This document shows positions 9,324 to 18,075 of a DNA stretch of 64,000 nt, in pieces. The position numbers were made by a program, and so were the translations under genes. The notes below the pieces were generated by a model. It did not search any database, was not told the DNA's origin, and saw only the letters and a list, made by a program, of their open reading frames with translations. Source of the stretch: CAMLDH01 sp966250375 (lineage in GTDB: Bacteria > Pseudomonadota > Gammaproteobacteria > Burkholderiales > Burkholderiaceae_D); NCBI GenBank assembly GCA_966250375.1, contig CBINHE010000001.1, forward strand, positions 1-64,000, in the 5' to 3' direction. Numbering within the stretch: position 1 is the first letter of the stretch; each line of letters begins with the position of its first letter.

Positions 9324-10822
9324 GTGTACCGTCCAGCCAGACCATCGCACCGCCAAAAATTCTGCGCTCCAAATTATTCTGGATCAGCTTGCTGTATTTC
9401 TCCGAGGGCTTCCCGCTCGGCTTGTTTTTTGACCTGTTTCCCGTCTATTTCCGCCAGCAAGGTATTGAGCTCTCCAAGATTGGTCTGCTCAGCCTGTTGG
9501 GGTTATCGTGGACGCTCAAGTTCTTGTGGGCACCGCTGATCGATTACACGCGACGCCATCGCTACTGGATGGCCGCCGCCGATATCGGCATGGGCGCGGT
9601 GATGATCGTGTGTGCGCGCGAAGCAGGCTTCGGCCCGTGGGTGTGGTTTGCAATCGGCGCTTTCACCGCGCTGTCGGCTACCAACGATATTGCCATTGAC
9701 GGTTACACCATCGAACAACTGGATAAGCGCGAACTGGGACTGGCGAACGGATTTCGTATTGGCTTTTACCGTGTCGGCATGCTGGCGGCCGGGGTACTGT
9801 TGTGGTTTTCCGATGTCGCCGGCTGGACCGCGACTTACGGCTTGGCGGCCATACTGTTCCTGCTTATCTCGGTAGCTAGCCTGCTGGCGCCGCGCGAACC
9901 GGCAAGGCCGGTGCGCGATGCACCCTCCAGCTTGCGCAGCGAGTTGGCAGCGCTGGCGCGGCAGCCGATGTTGATTCTGGCGCTTTTCCTTTTCGTGGCG
10001 GGCTTGTTGTGGCCGGTATTGAGTGTGCTCGATATCGAATGGCTCAAGCCGTTCAAGGCGGCATGGTGGTTCAAGGGTGGCGCGCCGGTCGGGTTCATCC
10101 TGCTGTCGGCATGGCTGTTTACGCGAGGCGTGCGCGGTCAATCGAGCGCGATGTCTGCAGCATCGTCCAGCGGACCGATGTTCGGCGCCATTGTGTCGTT
10201 GCTAAACAAAAAGCATGCGTTGCTGCTGATCGGCTTTATTTTAATTTTCAAACTGGCCGATTCTTCCATTGGGTTCATGATCAAACCGTTCTGGGTCGAT
10301 AGCGGTTTTACCAACACGCAAATCGGTTTGGTATCAGTCAATCTGGGATTGGGACTATCGATCGCGGGCGGTATTCTCGGCGGCTGGTACACTGATCGCG
10401 TTGGGATTTTTCGTGCGTTATGGGTACTGGGTTTATGGCAGGCATTGTCTAATCTTGGCTATGTCATCGCCGCCTTTTATGTTCCGCACGCAGCGCAAGG
10501 CGCCGATATCGCAACCGCGCACCAGGCCCTCATGTACAGTGCGAGCGCGATTGAATCGTTTACGGGAGGGCTGGGCACGGCGGCTTTCCTCGCGTTTTTG
10601 ATGGCGATTGTCGACAAATCCCGTGCTACCACGGAATACGCGATACTTTCCTCCATCTTCGCATTCTCTCGTTCGATCGCAGGGTGGGCTGGTGGCGTCG
10701 GTGCGCAAGAAATGGGTTACGCGGCCTATTTTGCGCTGACGTTCATCCTGGCGTTTCCGGCATATGCGCTATTGCCGTGGATTAAAACGATATTGGCGTC
10801 TTCGGAGGAGAGCAAGCCATGA
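9320..10822 (+). CDS. AmpG-like major facilitator superfamily permease
   Basis: A 500-residue membrane protein with about twelve hydrophobic segments and an N-terminus (L-F-W-I-S-L-L-Y-F-S-E-G-F-P-L-G) characteristic of AmpG-family permeases, which import muropeptides for wall recycling. The loop A-T-N-D-I-A-I-D-G-Y is also an AmpG signature. It is coupled to metW by a four-base overlap and overlaps the M48 peptidase gene by four bases. The metXW-ampG order is common in Burkholderiales. Substrate specificity is inferred from family membership only. Confidence 0.82.
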   Translation: MSVPSSQTIAPPKILRSKLFWISLLYFSEGFPLGLFFDLFPVYFRQQGIELSKIGLLSLLGLSWTLKFLWAPLIDYTRRHRYWMAAADIGMGAVMIVCAREAGFGPWVWFAIGAFTALSATNDIAIDGYTIEQLDKRELGLANGFRIGFYRVGMLAAGVLLWFSDVAGWTATYGLAAILFLLISVASLLAPREPARPVRDAPSSLRSELAALARQPMLILALFLFVAGLLWPVLSVLDIEWLKPFKAAWWFKGGAPVGFILLSAWLFTRGVRGQSSAMSAASSSGPMFGAIVSLLNKKHALLLIGFILIFKLADSSIGFMIKPFWVDSGFTNTQIGLVSVNLGLGLSIAGGILGGWYTDRVGIFRALWVLGLWQALSNLGYVIAAFYVPHAAQGADIATAHQALMYSASAIESFTGGLGTAAFLAFLMAIVDKSRATTEYAILSSIFAFSRSIAGWAGGVGAQEMGYAAYFALTFILAFPAYALLPWIKTILASSEESKP

Positions 10823-11709
10823 ACAGGTTTTGTTGCGTGGCGTTGTTGACTGCCGCATTGGCCCTACTGCCTCCGGCTGCGATGGCCAAGGATCAGGCCG
10901 CGCCGGATGGGGTGCAAGTCGATGAAATGTCGCCGTTGCGCAAATTGATGCCGGCACAGCAACTGGAAGCGCAGGCGCTGCAGCAATACACCAGCATGAA
11001 AACACAAGCGCAGCAGCAGGGCGCACTCGTCCCAAATCATCATCCGCAAGTGGTGCGGCTGCGCGCAATTGCGAAAAAATTGATTCCCCATGCGCAGCGC
11101 TGGAACGAGCACGCCACGAGCTGGCAATGGGAAGTCAATCTGATCAACTCCAGCCAAATCAATGCATTCTGCATGCCGGGCGGGAAAATCGCCTTCTTCA
11201 GCGGTATTCTGGATACGCTGAAATTGACTGATGACGAAGTGGCCATCGTGATGGGGCATGAAATGGCGCATGCATTGCGCGAACATGGCCGCGAGCGCGC
11301 GGCCAAGGGAACTGCATTGCAGTTGGGCGCGGCGCTGACCTCCAGCCTGCTGGGCTTGGGGAATACCGGGCAAATGGCGATCGGTCAGGGCGCCAAAATG
11401 TGGATGCTGAAGTTTTCTCGCGACGATGAAACCGAAGCCGACTTGGTCGGGTTCGATATTGCAGCGCGTGCCGGTTACGATCCTCGCGCAGGCATCGCGC
11501 TGTGGCAGAAAATGGGAATCGTCAACAAAGGTGCGCCGCCACAATGGTTATCGACGCACCCGGCCGGAAAAAACCGTATCGCGGAAATGCAAAAGCACCT
11601 GCCGGAAGTCATGCCTCTGTTTGCCAAGGCCAAAGGGGCCGACTTGGCGGCGCTGCCGCCTTACCGGAGCAATGTGCGGCAACTGGCGTCTGGCAGGCAA
11701 GGGCAGTAA
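10819..11709 (+). CDS. Secreted M48-family zinc metallopeptidase
   Basis: A 296-residue periplasmic protease with a signal peptide (residues 1-22, ending A-M-A). The zinc motif H-E-M-A-H lies near residue 145, and the third ligand glutamate is in E-T-E-A-D-L-V-G. The architecture matches LoiP/YcaL-type M48 proteases, which act in envelope protein quality control. It begins inside the last codon of the AmpG-like gene (ATGA overlap). It is convergent with xthA, whose stop is only 15 bases away. Confidence 0.9.
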   Translation: MNRFCCVALLTAALALLPPAAMAKDQAAPDGVQVDEMSPLRKLMPAQQLEAQALQQYTSMKTQAQQQGALVPNHHPQVVRLRAIAKKLIPHAQRWNEHATSWQWEVNLINSSQINAFCMPGGKIAFFSGILDTLKLTDDEVAIVMGHEMAHALREHGRERAAKGTALQLGAALTSSLLGLGNTGQMAIGQGAKMWMLKFSRDDETEADLVGFDIAARAGYDPRAGIALWQKMGIVNKGAPPQWLSTHPAGKNRIAEMQKHLPEVMPLFAKAKGADLAALPPYRSNVRQLASGRQGQ

Positions 11710-11724
11710 CAACCTTGGCTTGTA

Positions 11725-12498
11725 TCAACTGTGCGCGTAATCGATCGTCAGCGGCGCATGATCCGAAAAGCGCTCATCCTTGTAAATCGATGCCGCAGTC
11801 GCTTTCGATGCGATTCCCGGCGTCGCCACGTGATAATCGATGCGCCACCCGACGTTTTTCGCCCATGCCTGGCCGCGGTTGCTCCACCACGTATATTGCT
11901 CGGCGCGCGTATCAACGTGGCGGAACACATCGACCAGCTCCAACTCATCGAATACGCGTGACAGCCATGCGCGTTCTTCCGGCAGAAAACCGGAATTTTT
12001 CTGATTGCTTTTCCAGTTTTTGAGGTCGATTTCCTTGTGCGCGATATTCCAGTCGCCGCAGATGACGACTTCGCGTCCGCTCGCTTTCAGTGCTGCCAAA
12101 TGCGGCAAGAACACTTCCATGAATCGGAATTTCGCGAGCTGCCGTTCCTCGCTTGACGAACCGGACGGGCAATAGACGGAGATCACGCTGAGCTTGCCGA
12201 AGTCGCATTGCACATAGCGTCCCTCGGCATCGAATTCGGCGTTGCCGAAACCGGTTATGACCGCATCCGGTTTGATCCTGGAATACACACCCGCGCCCGA
12301 ATATCCCTTTTTTTCAGCATAGTGAAAATGCCCGTGGTAACCGCCGGGCGTCAGCAGCTCGGCGGTCATGTCGGGTTCTTGCGCCTTGAGTTCCTGAACG
12401 CACACGACGTCGGCATTCTGTCTGGCCATCCATTCGAAAAACCCTTTTTTTGCCGCGGAGCGGACACCGTTCAGATTGGCGGAAATGATTTTTAACAT
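11725..12498 (-). CDS. xthA: Exodeoxyribonuclease III
   Basis: A 257-residue exonuclease III/AP endonuclease that repairs abasic sites. It starts M-L-K-I-I-S-A-N-L-N-G-V-R-S and has Q-E-L-K-A-Q-E, the catalytic C-G-D-W-N-I-A-H and the terminal S-D-H-A-P-L-T-I-D-Y motif. In many betaproteobacteria xthA is the direct divergent neighbour of pyrE. Here the two are separated by 11.3 kb of accessory genes, so xthA marks the left boundary of the island. Confidence 0.96.
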   Translation of the reverse strand: MLKIISANLNGVRSAAKKGFFEWMARQNADVVCVQELKAQEPDMTAELLTPGGYHGHFHYAEKKGYSGAGVYSRIKPDAVITGFGNAEFDAEGRYVQCDFGKLSVISVYCPSGSSSEERQLAKFRFMEVFLPHLAALKASGREVVICGDWNIAHKEIDLKNWKSNQKNSGFLPEERAWLSRVFDELELVDVFRHVDTRAEQYTWWSNRGQAWAKNVGWRIDYHVATPGIASKATAASIYKDERFSDHAPLTIDYAHS

Positions 12499-12558
12499 GG
12501 CGTGAATGAAGAAAATGAGGCCGCTAGCATAAACGATTTACCGCTATAGGATTCACCG

Positions 12559-13263
12559 CTAGGAGCAACTTTTATCTTGCTTGGGTTGCCAAGTCTTATG
12601 CTGATATTGCAAGCGCACCTTCCCGCGTTGCGTTTCCCCATTGCGAAAAGCGCAGACGGCCTCAAAGGATATCTCCCGCTCGGAGTGCCACCGTATCGTT
12701 GCCCTCACCACTGGGCTGAACAGCTCCGGGTCCTTCTCACTTGCCACCCCTGTTTCGCGTGACTGTTTTTTAATATATTCCTCCTTGCCGGAAGGCCATG
12801 CGATCACGTTGTAGTAGCAATAAGTTTCCCGGCAATCCGACGAAAATATTTTCTTGCCGTCGCGGGAAATGGAATATACGCCACCGGAATTGACTTCTCT
12901 GCCGGTTTGCGCGGATAGCAGAATCGTTTCGGTACCGATTCTCTCAACATCGATTCTATGCGCACCGATTTCGCGAAGGTAGCCTCTATAGCGATACCTG
13001 ACCAAGGTGCCATGAATAAACTGCAGATTGTCCTTGTAGCGCTTGCTCTTGCCATTGGCAAGCCGGATGATGAGCGTGTCGCCCTTGCGCGTTGCGGCCC
13101 CGCTTCCCTCAAGCGAGCGATGCTCGTGATCTTGCGTACCGCGGTTCGAATTCGAAGAAGGCTGTGCAGCCAAGGCAGCGCATGAAAACAATAATGGCGC
13201 AAGCAGCCAGAATCGCCCCACGAATCGGGGAATGGCGAAGTTTTTATTTTCATAGATGCTCAA
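12559..13263 (-). CDS. Secreted protein of unknown function; candidate carbapenem immunity factor
   Basis: A 234-residue protein that I do not recognise. Translation probably begins at the TTG at 13263, which has GGAG eight bases upstream. The N-terminus is a typical signal peptide (F-W-L-L-A-P-L-L-F-S-C-A-A-L-A-A, cleavage after A-L-A-A). The mature part is polar and about 200 residues, with cysteines in S-D-C-R-E-T-Y-C and near the C-terminus (D-K-S-C-S), suggesting periplasmic disulfides. It is the last gene of the car operon, 60 bases upstream of xthA. The Pectobacterium car operon ends with two periplasmic immunity genes (carF, carG), so position and export suggest a comparable role, but I cannot show homology. 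Confidence 0.6.
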   Translation of the reverse strand: MSIYENKNFAIPRFVGRFWLLAPLLFSCAALAAQPSSNSNRGTQDHEHRSLEGSGAATRKGDTLIIRLANGKSKRYKDNLQFIHGTLVRYRYRGYLREIGAHRIDVERIGTETILLSAQTGREVNSGGVYSISRDGKKIFSSDCRETYCYYNVIAWPSGKEEYIKKQSRETGVASEKDPELFSPVVRATIRWHSEREISFEAVCAFRNGETQRGKVRLQYQHKTWQPKQDKSCS

Positions 13264-13277
13264 TTGATGGTCTCCAT

Positions 13278-13970
13278 CTATTTCTCAGATGCGATAGGGC
13301 GATAAAGCTTCAGTTTTCCGTTCACTACATCGTGCATGATCGCGTAAATCAAGGGGTCATTCGTCACGCGGATAGTTTTTACTGCCACCAGCCGCTCATC
13401 CGAATAGACTTCGAGCGCAACGAATTGACAATCCGCCGTACATACAGCCGTTCCCTGCATCGTGCCATCTTTAAAATGCACAACGTGCTTTCCCGCTTTA
13501 GCCGAGGTGTAGCGCACCATCAACAATGGCTTGAATACTTCACTCTCCTTGCCATCATCCTCCGTGATCTGCTCGTATCCGTACTCGCCATCTTTTTTGA
13601 TCGCATAGTAGTGATCGGGAGCCATCTCGGTTTTTTCCTGCTTGGCGATATATGGACTGCCGATTGGATGATTTGCGCCAGAATGCGCGGCGCCAAAATC
13701 ACAACAAGCTTTTCCAGATGCATTGAGCATGAAAACAATGAGCAGGCAGAGACATGCTGCCTTTAGGAACGTGTACAGAATAACGTCCCGATTTGGACGC
13801 GACAGGCGGGATGCAGGATAAGGGGGCTGCCTAGAAGATGCTCCGAGTGCGGTGTGGCGCGCGACACAAACGAGAAGCAATGTCGCAATGCGCCCGCTTG
13901 CAGGACAAACCGGAAAGTTGTTCCGTATATGTCCCTTATCCCAATTCCCTTTGCCTGCCTCACCGCGCAT
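13278..13970 (-). CDS. Small exported or membrane-anchored protein, unknown function
   Basis: The stop is at 13278-13280; the start is uncertain. An ATG at 13970 overlaps the end of the SUMF1-like gene, ATG 14024 is further upstream, and a shorter form might begin near 13780 with a non-ATG codon. The strongest feature is the hydrophobic stretch F-L-K-A-A-C-L-C-L-L-I-V-F-M-L (starting about 185 codons before the stop) followed by a Cys-rich segment (G-K-A-C-C-D-F). This could be a signal peptide or anchor for a periplasmic domain of roughly 140 residues containing V-C-T-A-D-C. The region upstream of the hydrophobic stretch looks non-coding in character. With its neighbour it is a candidate immunity protein, by position only. 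Confidence 0.45.
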   Translation of the reverse strand: MRGEAGKGNWDKGHIRNNFPVCPASGRIATLLLVCVARHTALGASSRQPPYPASRLSRPNRDVILYTFLKAACLCLLIVFMLNASGKACCDFGAAHSGANHPIGSPYIAKQEKTEMAPDHYYAIKKDGEYGYEQITEDDGKESEVFKPLLMVRYTSAKAGKHVVHFKDGTMQGTAVCTADCQFVALEVYSDERLVAVKTIRVTNDPLIYAIMHDVVNGKLKLYRPIASEK

Positions 13971-14871
13971 TTCTGACGAGTCTGAAGCCGGTATCCAACC
14001 CTTTAAAATTCGGCGAATGCACATCACAGGAAAGACTTGAATCCTGATTCATCAGCACGCTATCGCCACAGTAGTAATACAGGTTATAAGCCCCCATTTT
14101 TTTGGGCACTTCAGCGCCGCCATAGAGATCCTCGAAACTATCGGTCCACTCCGACACATTTCCTGACATGTCATACAGTCCCAGCGGGTTTGCCTTCTTT
14201 AATCCAACCGGATGCGTCTGTCGACCAGCATTTTTTTCGTGCCACGCCACTTCAGAAAGGTTATCGCTGCCAGCGTTGGCAAAGCCGTATTTTCCTTCGG
14301 CCAGCGCACTTTGCGCGCCACGCGCAGCGACCTGCCACTCGATGTAACTCGGTAGCCGGAATCCGTCCGCCGATAGATTGTGTTTCACATTCACGCCTGC
14401 CCCCGCGCCAATGGCCGAATCCTTGATGTCGCTTCCAAGCGTGTCTTGGTAAACAGGTGTCAAATCCGACATTGCGCTTAACGCATTCGCAAAAACGATC
14501 GCGCCCCACCAAGATACATTGACCACTGGTTGCCTGCCACCATCCGCATCCGGCGTACCGCAAAATTCATCAATGGAGCCGTTGCACACATCTTCCAGTT
14601 TGTATCCATGTTTGCCTCCCCATTTTCGAACTGTCTCATATACATTGAACGGAACTTCTGTTTTCATGATGAAGAAGCTGTTAACTTTAGCGTTGGCGAT
14701 TTTTTTGTAATCCTGCTTTCCAAACCTGTTACCTATATAGTAGTTGCCGCCCTCAACTCGTGCCTCTTCCAGCTTGAGCGTGGCGTCATGCGATATTTTC
14801 AATGACAATCCCGTCGCCAGAAGAGTGCAGCCAGCCAAGAAAATGACAAAATGCCGAATACCGATTTTCAT
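13960..14871 (-). CDS. SUMF1/FGE-sulfatase-fold lipoprotein in the car operon
   Basis: A 303-residue protein starting at the ATG at 14871 (GAGGG seven bases upstream). Residues 1-15 contain a short lipoprotein signal with an L-A-G-C lipobox. The rest matches the formylglycine-generating-enzyme fold: G-G-N-Y-Y-I-G-N near the start, V-N-V-S-W-W-G-A, F-R-L-P-S-Y-I-E-W-Q-V-A-A-R-G, G-L-Y-D-M-S-G-N-V-S-E-W and the terminal D-T-G-F-R-L-V-R. The paired catalytic cysteines of true formylglycine-generating enzymes are not apparent near the C-terminus and no sulfatase is nearby, so sulfatase activation is unlikely. Its role in a carbapenem cluster is unknown; the known enterobacterial car operons lack such a gene. 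Confidence 0.8.
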   Translation of the reverse strand: MKIGIRHFVIFLAGCTLLATGLSLKISHDATLKLEEARVEGGNYYIGNRFGKQDYKKIANAKVNSFFIMKTEVPFNVYETVRKWGGKHGYKLEDVCNGSIDEFCGTPDADGGRQPVVNVSWWGAIVFANALSAMSDLTPVYQDTLGSDIKDSAIGAGAGVNVKHNLSADGFRLPSYIEWQVAARGAQSALAEGKYGFANAGSDNLSEVAWHEKNAGRQTHPVGLKKANPLGLYDMSGNVSEWTDSFEDLYGGAEVPKKMGAYNLYYYCGDSVLMNQDSSLSCDVHSPNFKGLDTGFRLVRNAR

Positions 14872-14966
14872 TGAATGCCCTCGGCATCTAGATAATAAAA
14901 AATACAGAAACTGCGAAAGCTCGGTCAATCGTCGTGCCAAAAACAGTTGACCGGTCTTGCTCCAAT

Positions 14967-15830
14967 TTAACCCAAGCCTTTGTCCGTCGGAACCGGCGGC
15001 ATACCATCGGTTGTCTGGCCGCGCCAAAGAATGCGCTCTATCGAGTCGTCATTAAATTCTTCCCGCTCATGAATCGAATTGCGGTTGTCAGAAATAATCA
15101 GGTCGCCCTCTTTCCAATAGTGCTTGTATGAATAGCGGGGGCTTCTGTAAAACTGCGCAAGCTCCTTGAAAAACGTTTTTGTTTCCTTGTCGCTGAATCC
15201 TGTGATTCTAGTATGCCAGCTTGCCGGTTGATCATCATCGAACGGGAAATAAAGAAGCATCTTTCTGACCCAGCCAAGATCGGTGAACACAGGCACCTTG
15301 AACCATCCCTCCGGTGAAACATTCGTGTAATAACCTTTTTCCGTGACCCGTACTTCAAACTCTTCATTGTCTAGCACATCGCGAAGATGAAGCGGCATTT
15401 CCTGATACGCGAAAACATGGTCGCAATACATCGTTCCACCTCTGAATTTCAAGTTTCGGATTTTTTTCGCATACAAAAAAACCTGATCGACCTCAGACAA
15501 AAGCAAACCACCATCCGCATGCAAGGGCAACTGACCGCGCCCTGTCACGATTTTTTTTCTTTCACCTCCCAGTTCGAGCGTGTCCTTATAGCCGTAGCCA
15601 ACGCTTTCCTTTTCGCGGATATAGGCGACGACTTTTCCAAATTTTGAATAGAAATTAACGAAATCCGTTTTTCCAAAATCCACGCCTCTGACGAGAACAA
15701 AACCCTTTTTTTTCAATATCTCTTTCAGTATGTTCGCATCACACTCCAGGACTTCATCCCGGTGAAGAATGGCGCCAAAACCGTGGGGTAAAATCGCTTC
15801 TTTTTGGAACAGCGTGTTATTTAAATGCAT
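14967..15830 (-). CDS. carC: Carbapenem synthase CarC (Fe(II)/2-oxoglutarate oxygenase)
   Basis: CarC turns (3S,5S)-carbapenam-3-carboxylate into (5R)-carbapen-2-em-3-carboxylate by C5 epimerisation and C2-C3 desaturation. The ATG at 15830 (GAGGTG seven bases upstream) gives 287 residues, against 273 for Pectobacterium CarC as I recall it. The iron ligands are His104 and Asp106 (L-P-L-H-A-D-G-G) and His254 (N-S-I-H-E-R-E-E-F); Arg270 (W-R-G-Q-T-T-D) binds 2-oxoglutarate. Tyr168 in G-Y-Y-T matches CarC Tyr165, the reported hydrogen donor in epimerisation, and Tyr70 matches Tyr67. Long stretches such as P-E-G-W-F-K-V-P-V-F-T-D-L-G-W are nearly identical, so this is CarC rather than a generic TauD-family oxygenase. 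Confidence 0.93.
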   Translation of the reverse strand: MHLNNTLFQKEAILPHGFGAILHRDEVLECDANILKEILKKKGFVLVRGVDFGKTDFVNFYSKFGKVVAYIREKESVGYGYKDTLELGGERKKIVTGRGQLPLHADGGLLLSEVDQVFLYAKKIRNLKFRGGTMYCDHVFAYQEMPLHLRDVLDNEEFEVRVTEKGYYTNVSPEGWFKVPVFTDLGWVRKMLLYFPFDDDQPASWHTRITGFSDKETKTFFKELAQFYRSPRYSYKHYWKEGDLIISDNRNSIHEREEFNDDSIERILWRGQTTDGMPPVPTDKGLG

Positions 15831-15936
15831 GGTAGTCACCTCGACAGTCAAAAAGTTTGAGTGGAACGTCAAATATTGATAATTCATTGAATGGTTTTCT
15901 GTCTATGCACCTCGTAATAATGGGGCCACACGCAAA

Positions 15937-16848
15937 CTAAAAGTCCGCGCGCACCATGGTTAAAAATATTCCCGAGACAATCAATACCAGGCCGGCTAAG
16001 TGAAACAATTGAAATTGTTCTCCCAAAATAAACACCGATAACAAGGTGGTAAAAAGAGGGCTGAGATTAAGGAACTGACTGCCGATCGTCGGCCCCACCA
16101 AAGCGACGCCAAAGTTATAGGATAGATAGGCGAATACAGATGCGATGATGCTGAGATAGGCGATTGTGTAAATGAAGCGCATATCGATCGCCGGTGCGCC
16201 GAACTTGATTACATGGAATAGATATTCCGGCAGCAGCAAGCAAACCGATATGGCACCCATCGCTGTCATCATTGGTACCGATAGCAAATCTTTCGGTTTT
16301 TTCCTTAGCAGGATCGAGTATGCGGACCAGGAAAAAATCGCCAACAGCATCCACAGCTCACCAGCCTTGATATCGAATTGCGCTAGCCGATCGAATCTGC
16401 CTTCGGTGACGACTAGCATGACGCCCACCAATGACACCAGGATGCCGAAAATTTTTCCGGGTGTAGGCGTCTCCAAACGAAAAAAAATCGAGAGAAGAAA
16501 CACTGCAACCGGAGAAAACGACAGCAGTATCGACACATTGATCGCGCTGGTAGACGCCAGCGCTTCATATTGAAATGTATGAAACAACGCCATCCCCAAT
16601 ACAGCCGAAGTCAGCAGATATTTCCACTCCCGCAGCAGTACCCGGTAATTGTCTTTCAGTGGTTGGAGGGTGCATAAAATGAGCAAAATTGCGGCAATGA
16701 GCCAACGCCAAAAGGCGAGCGTTATAGGGGAAATATCGGCGCTCACCGCACGTCCGACGATCGCATTACCCGACCATGCAAGACACGAAAGTGTCAACGC
16801 GGTATAGGCGGGCCACTTTTGGCTACGCCAATTTTCTGTTGGGACCAT
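15937..16848 (-). CDS. EamA/DMT-family transporter, candidate exporter of the cluster
   Basis: An inner-membrane protein of about 303 residues with ten hydrophobic segments in two EamA repeats (A-W-S-G-N-A-I-V-G-R-A near the start, second repeat from about residue 150). Drug/metabolite transporters of this family usually export amino acids or small metabolites. The ATG at 16848 lies 17 bases after the argJ-like stop, so the genes are probably co-transcribed. Located between argJ and carC, it may export the carbapenem or a precursor; this is inference, since known car clusters do not contain it to my knowledge. Confidence 0.85.
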   Translation of the reverse strand: MVPTENWRSQKWPAYTALTLSCLAWSGNAIVGRAVSADISPITLAFWRWLIAAILLILCTLQPLKDNYRVLLREWKYLLTSAVLGMALFHTFQYEALASTSAINVSILLSFSPVAVFLLSIFFRLETPTPGKIFGILVSLVGVMLVVTEGRFDRLAQFDIKAGELWMLLAIFSWSAYSILLRKKPKDLLSVPMMTAMGAISVCLLLPEYLFHVIKFGAPAIDMRFIYTIAYLSIIASVFAYLSYNFGVALVGPTIGSQFLNLSPLFTTLLSVFILGEQFQLFHLAGLVLIVSGIFLTMVRADF

Positions 16849-16865
16849 AGGATCTTTACTGTTCC

Positions 16866-18029
16866 TTAGCTGGTGTACGAACTGTTGAATTTCACATATT
16901 CGCAAGAGAGATCACAGCCCCACACTCGCGCCGCCGCGCTTCCCGTATTCAATTCAACTGAAATTTGGATCGAGTCGTTCTGCTGCATGTATTGCTGAAG
17001 CAGCACATTGGATTGTTCGGTGGCGTACGGATAAACGGAAATGCCGCCAATGCGAATCGCCGTTTTTTGGGGATCAATGTCGGTGTATTGTGAACATTTT
17101 CCGATTGCCATGGCGATCCGTCCCCAGTTCGGATCGCTTCCATGAATGGCTGTTTTCACCAGCGGAGAATTGGCAATTGATTTGGCAACGGTTTTTGCCT
17201 GCATGTAGTCCGCCGCTTTATGCACCTCCACCTCGATGACTTTTGTCACGCCCTCGCCGTCGCTGACAATCATTTTCGCCAGACGCAAAGCAAGCTCGTG
17301 CAAGCCGGCAGAAAACGCGTTCGTGTCGACTCTCCCACTTTTCCCATTGGCAAAGATGACAGCACTATCACTGGTTGATGTGTCGGTATCGATGCTGATG
17401 CAGTTGAAGGTCTTGTCAATCACGCTTTTAAATATCGTATTGAGATCCTTTGCCGAAATTTTCGCATCGGTAAAAAAGTAGGCCAACAAGGTCGCCATAT
17501 TCGGCTCAATCATGCCGACACCTTTTGCGATCCCGGTGATAACGCAATCTCCGATTCGGACCGACGCGACTTTGGCATGCGTGTCCGTCGTCATGATGCC
17601 GGTGGCAGCGTCCTGAAAATCGCCCGGCGTTACAAGTTTCGAGTGAAGATTTTCCAGGGATGCCAATATTTTTTCGACAGGGAGCCGCCTGCCAATCACG
17701 CCAGTCCCTGCAATCTGAATTTCATGTTCCGTAATGCCCAGTTCATGTGCAACATGCCGCACGATCCGGGTGGCGTCTTTATGCCCGGTTTCACCGGTTG
17801 CGACGTTGGCATTTTTTGAGGTGACGACCAGCGCCCGAGCATAGCCATTCTCAAGCTGCCGCCTCGATATCATCACTGCTGGGCTGGCAAAGCGATTCAA
17901 GGTGTACACGCCTGCTACTGCGCATCGCTCCGAGGAATAGACGATACTGATATCTTTCGATGCATCCTTGATGCCGGCATTTGTGACATAGGTCGAAAAG
18001 CCAATCGGTGAAAAAATCTCATTGCCCAT
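16866..18029 (-). CDS. argJ: Ornithine acetyltransferase (ArgJ/OAT family) in the car operon
   Basis: A 387-residue bifunctional-type OAT that moves acetyl between N-acetylornithine and glutamate. The precursor cleaves itself before Thr180 in K-G-V-G-M-I-E-P-N-M-A-T, and the motif is intact. Other conserved segments are S-K-N-A-N-V-A-T-G, G-I-M-T-T-D-T, S-T-S-D-S and S-D-P-N-W-G-R-I. The ATG at 18029 has AAGG upstream; a TTG one codon earlier is less likely. OAT homologues also occur in clavulanic acid clusters (oat1/oat2). Here it might feed ornithine/glutamate semialdehyde supply or acetylate an intermediate; whether it is also the arginine pathway enzyme depends on other genomic copies. 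Confidence 0.88.
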   Translation of the reverse strand: MGNEIFSPIGFSTYVTNAGIKDASKDISIVYSSERCAVAGVYTLNRFASPAVMISRRQLENGYARALVVTSKNANVATGETGHKDATRIVRHVAHELGITEHEIQIAGTGVIGRRLPVEKILASLENLHSKLVTPGDFQDAATGIMTTDTHAKVASVRIGDCVITGIAKGVGMIEPNMATLLAYFFTDAKISAKDLNTIFKSVIDKTFNCISIDTDTSTSDSAVIFANGKSGRVDTNAFSAGLHELALRLAKMIVSDGEGVTKVIEVEVHKAADYMQAKTVAKSIANSPLVKTAIHGSDPNWGRIAMAIGKCSQYTDIDPQKTAIRIGGISVYPYATEQSNVLLQQYMQQNDSIQISVELNTGSAAARVWGCDLSCEYVKFNSSYTS

Positions 18030-18075
18030 CAATATGCCGCCTTATGCTGATTTATCTTCATGTCATGGAAAAATG

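Noticed and set aside
13960..14871. Sulfatase-activating formylglycine-generating enzyme
   Set aside because: No apparent catalytic cysteine pair near the C-terminus and no sulfatase in the window.
14967..15830. Taurine dioxygenase (TauD)
   Set aside because: The fold is related, but the sequence follows CarC closely, including the Tyr168 equivalent and the region after it; no sulfonate genes are nearby.
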